From assembly GCA_024362935.1 (NCBI GenBank), contig JANCRA010000001.1, positions 60,850,930 through 60,914,929 of the forward strand: a stretch of DNA of 64,000 bases, written 5' to 3'. The position numbers were made by a program, and so were the translations under genes. This DNA comes from Setophaga petechia. Its lineage: Eukaryota > Chordata > Aves > Passeriformes > Parulidae. A model generated the notes under the pieces. The model did not search any database. It saw nothing but the letters and a program-made list of their open reading frames with translations, and was not told the origin of the DNA. Shown piece after piece: positions 62,781-64,000 of the stretch (the stretch's first letter is position 1; every line of letters starts with the position of its first letter).

Positions 62781-62884
62781 TTCTAATTTTTCTGAATTGC
62801 TTTTAATTTTCTTTCAGGTTATTTTTCTTGCCTTTTTTTTTCCCTAGTAAGGATTATTTTTTTTTTGTGTCTGTATTTTTTTTC
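62781..62884 (+). repeat. T-rich low-complexity tract
   Basis: About 100 bases dominated by T, with runs of nine (62833-62841), ten (62857-62866) and eight (62876-62883). Two acceptor-like ends, TTTTCTTTCAG and TTTTCCCTAG, occur inside, but no open exon follows either. Confidence 0.75.
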
Positions 62885-64000
62885 AAACCTGGTTTTAAAC
62901 AAAAAGCATTGATTATGTCTTGCCTTCCCCACAGAGGTCTTCCATCATTTGCCAGATACTAAGTCCACTTAGCAAAAGGAAATCTCTCCTTAGGTCTAAT
63001 TTGCCCTGATTAAAGCCCAAATGTTTAAAAGTATGGGTAAATAATATGTTTTTCCTTGCCTGCTCTGGCAGAGCTAAATACACATTGAGGTTTCTGCATA
63101 GCTCCTGTGAAGTCGTCAGAGTCAGCCTGTGGCTACTTGTAAATCACATTTGTTTTGTACATAAATTACAGTAAATCTCTCCTCTCCTGGACTTGTTGTC
63201 CTGGGAAAGAAGTCTGAAATCCTTTTCAGTTCTCGCTGTTTCCCAACATTTGTTTAAGAGTTAAGAGAAAAAAGCCATTGTGGGATGGTCAATGGCTTAA
63301 ACAGTGGGGCAACAACCAACGTGCCCCATTGGCTTTGATGTTGTTACAGGATCTGTCAGAGAGCTCAGGATGTTTGTGTCCTTAAAAGAAAGCTCTCCAA
63401 AAGGTTAGATAATAAATATCAGCATCTTCTGTGCTGTACTTCATTCCTAATTCAGGCCCAGTGCCAACATCTTGTTTTCCTTTGCCCCAGATAAATCCTG
63501 CCAGGGGTGTAAGAGGGAGCCCCTTCCCCAGCCTGCAGCTGCTTCTCAGCCCATTTATCCATTTCCAGGCTTGAAGGAGATGAAAAATAACTTGTCAGGA
63601 ACAGAAGATTTATATGCAAGGTGGCTTTAATAATTAAGATAACATTTTCTGTGTGGATTTATACTGAAATTTCTTGATTGAATTCCCTAGAAAGGAGCAT
63701 AGACATCTTGTCTTGATAAATCTAATTCTAACATGTAGTGCCTGAAGTCTCTACAAAACCAGTAACTTACAGAAGCTTGTAAATGAGAAACAATTGCTTC
63801 TCTTACCCAGAGTGGCTTATTCTGATTATTTCTTGACAGATCTTTATGTTCTTTCATGTTACCACAAGAAATGGGAAAGAATCACTCTTTTATTACCCGT
63901 GCTAACTCTTGTATTATACTCTTGTGCAGCCACATGCTGTGTTCACATTTCAGATATTCTGTCTGGTTAATCAGTGGTGATGATATTTATTGCTGGTATT
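62885..64000. other. Non-coding unique sequence
   Basis: Unique, AT-leaning DNA to the end of the window with no open frame or repeat that I recognise. Confidence 0.6.

Noticed and set aside
62806..62850. Two acceptor-like sequences, TTTTCTTTCAG and TTTTCCCTAG
   Set aside because: Both lie inside a T-rich low-complexity tract, and what follows is more T-rich sequence with no exon.
1..64000. tRNA, snRNA, microRNA, CRISPR and retroviral LTR signatures
   Set aside because: I looked by eye for tRNA B-box words, long hairpins with normal loops, regularly spaced repeats and paired LTR edges and found none convincing. A computed scan could still find divergent copies.

Overview
The window reads as non-coding nuclear DNA from a vertebrate, most likely a bird. 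This rests on three things seen directly: fragments matching the 3' end of the CR1 LINE that dominates sauropsid genomes, strong CpG scarcity, and 64 kb without any convincing exon on either strand. Interspersed repeats are sparse and short, which fits a bird better than a turtle or crocodilian. I could not identify the locus or the species.

No protein-coding gene, rRNA, tRNA, CRISPR array, operon or intact mobile element can be supported. The open frames are short, overlap each other on both strands, lack recognisable domains, and are concentrated in the GC-richer patches where stop codons are rarer. The window is best described as an intergenic stretch, or the inside of a very large intron.

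Layout. From 1 to about 7 kb the sequence is AT-leaning and unique, with a minus-strand CR1 scrap (about 2.63 kb), a probable ancient MIR/CORE-SINE relic (about 3.28-3.44 kb), a 33-nt near-perfect palindrome (4.76 kb) and a plus-strand CR1 3' end (about 6.97 kb). From 7 to 12.1 kb there are two AT-rich, homeodomain-site-rich blocks (about 8.4 and 11.5 kb) that could be conserved enhancers, and a hairpin at 9.95 kb. From 12 to 34 kb, unique sequence alternates with GC-richer patches. It holds a TATG/CATC microsatellite pair (20.6 kb), a long pyrimidine tract (21.2 kb), three G-quadruplex motifs and an octamer site between two TEAD-like sites (33.5 kb). From 34 to 64 kb there are small tandem duplications (39.1 and 60.0 kb), a (CCT)8 microsatellite, two more G-quadruplex motifs, another candidate regulatory block (42.8 kb) and one open frame preceded by an acceptor-like sequence (48.3 kb).

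I did not find a previously undescribed system. The observations most worth testing are the SINE relic, the candidate conserved blocks, the 33-nt palindrome and the 48.3 kb open frame.
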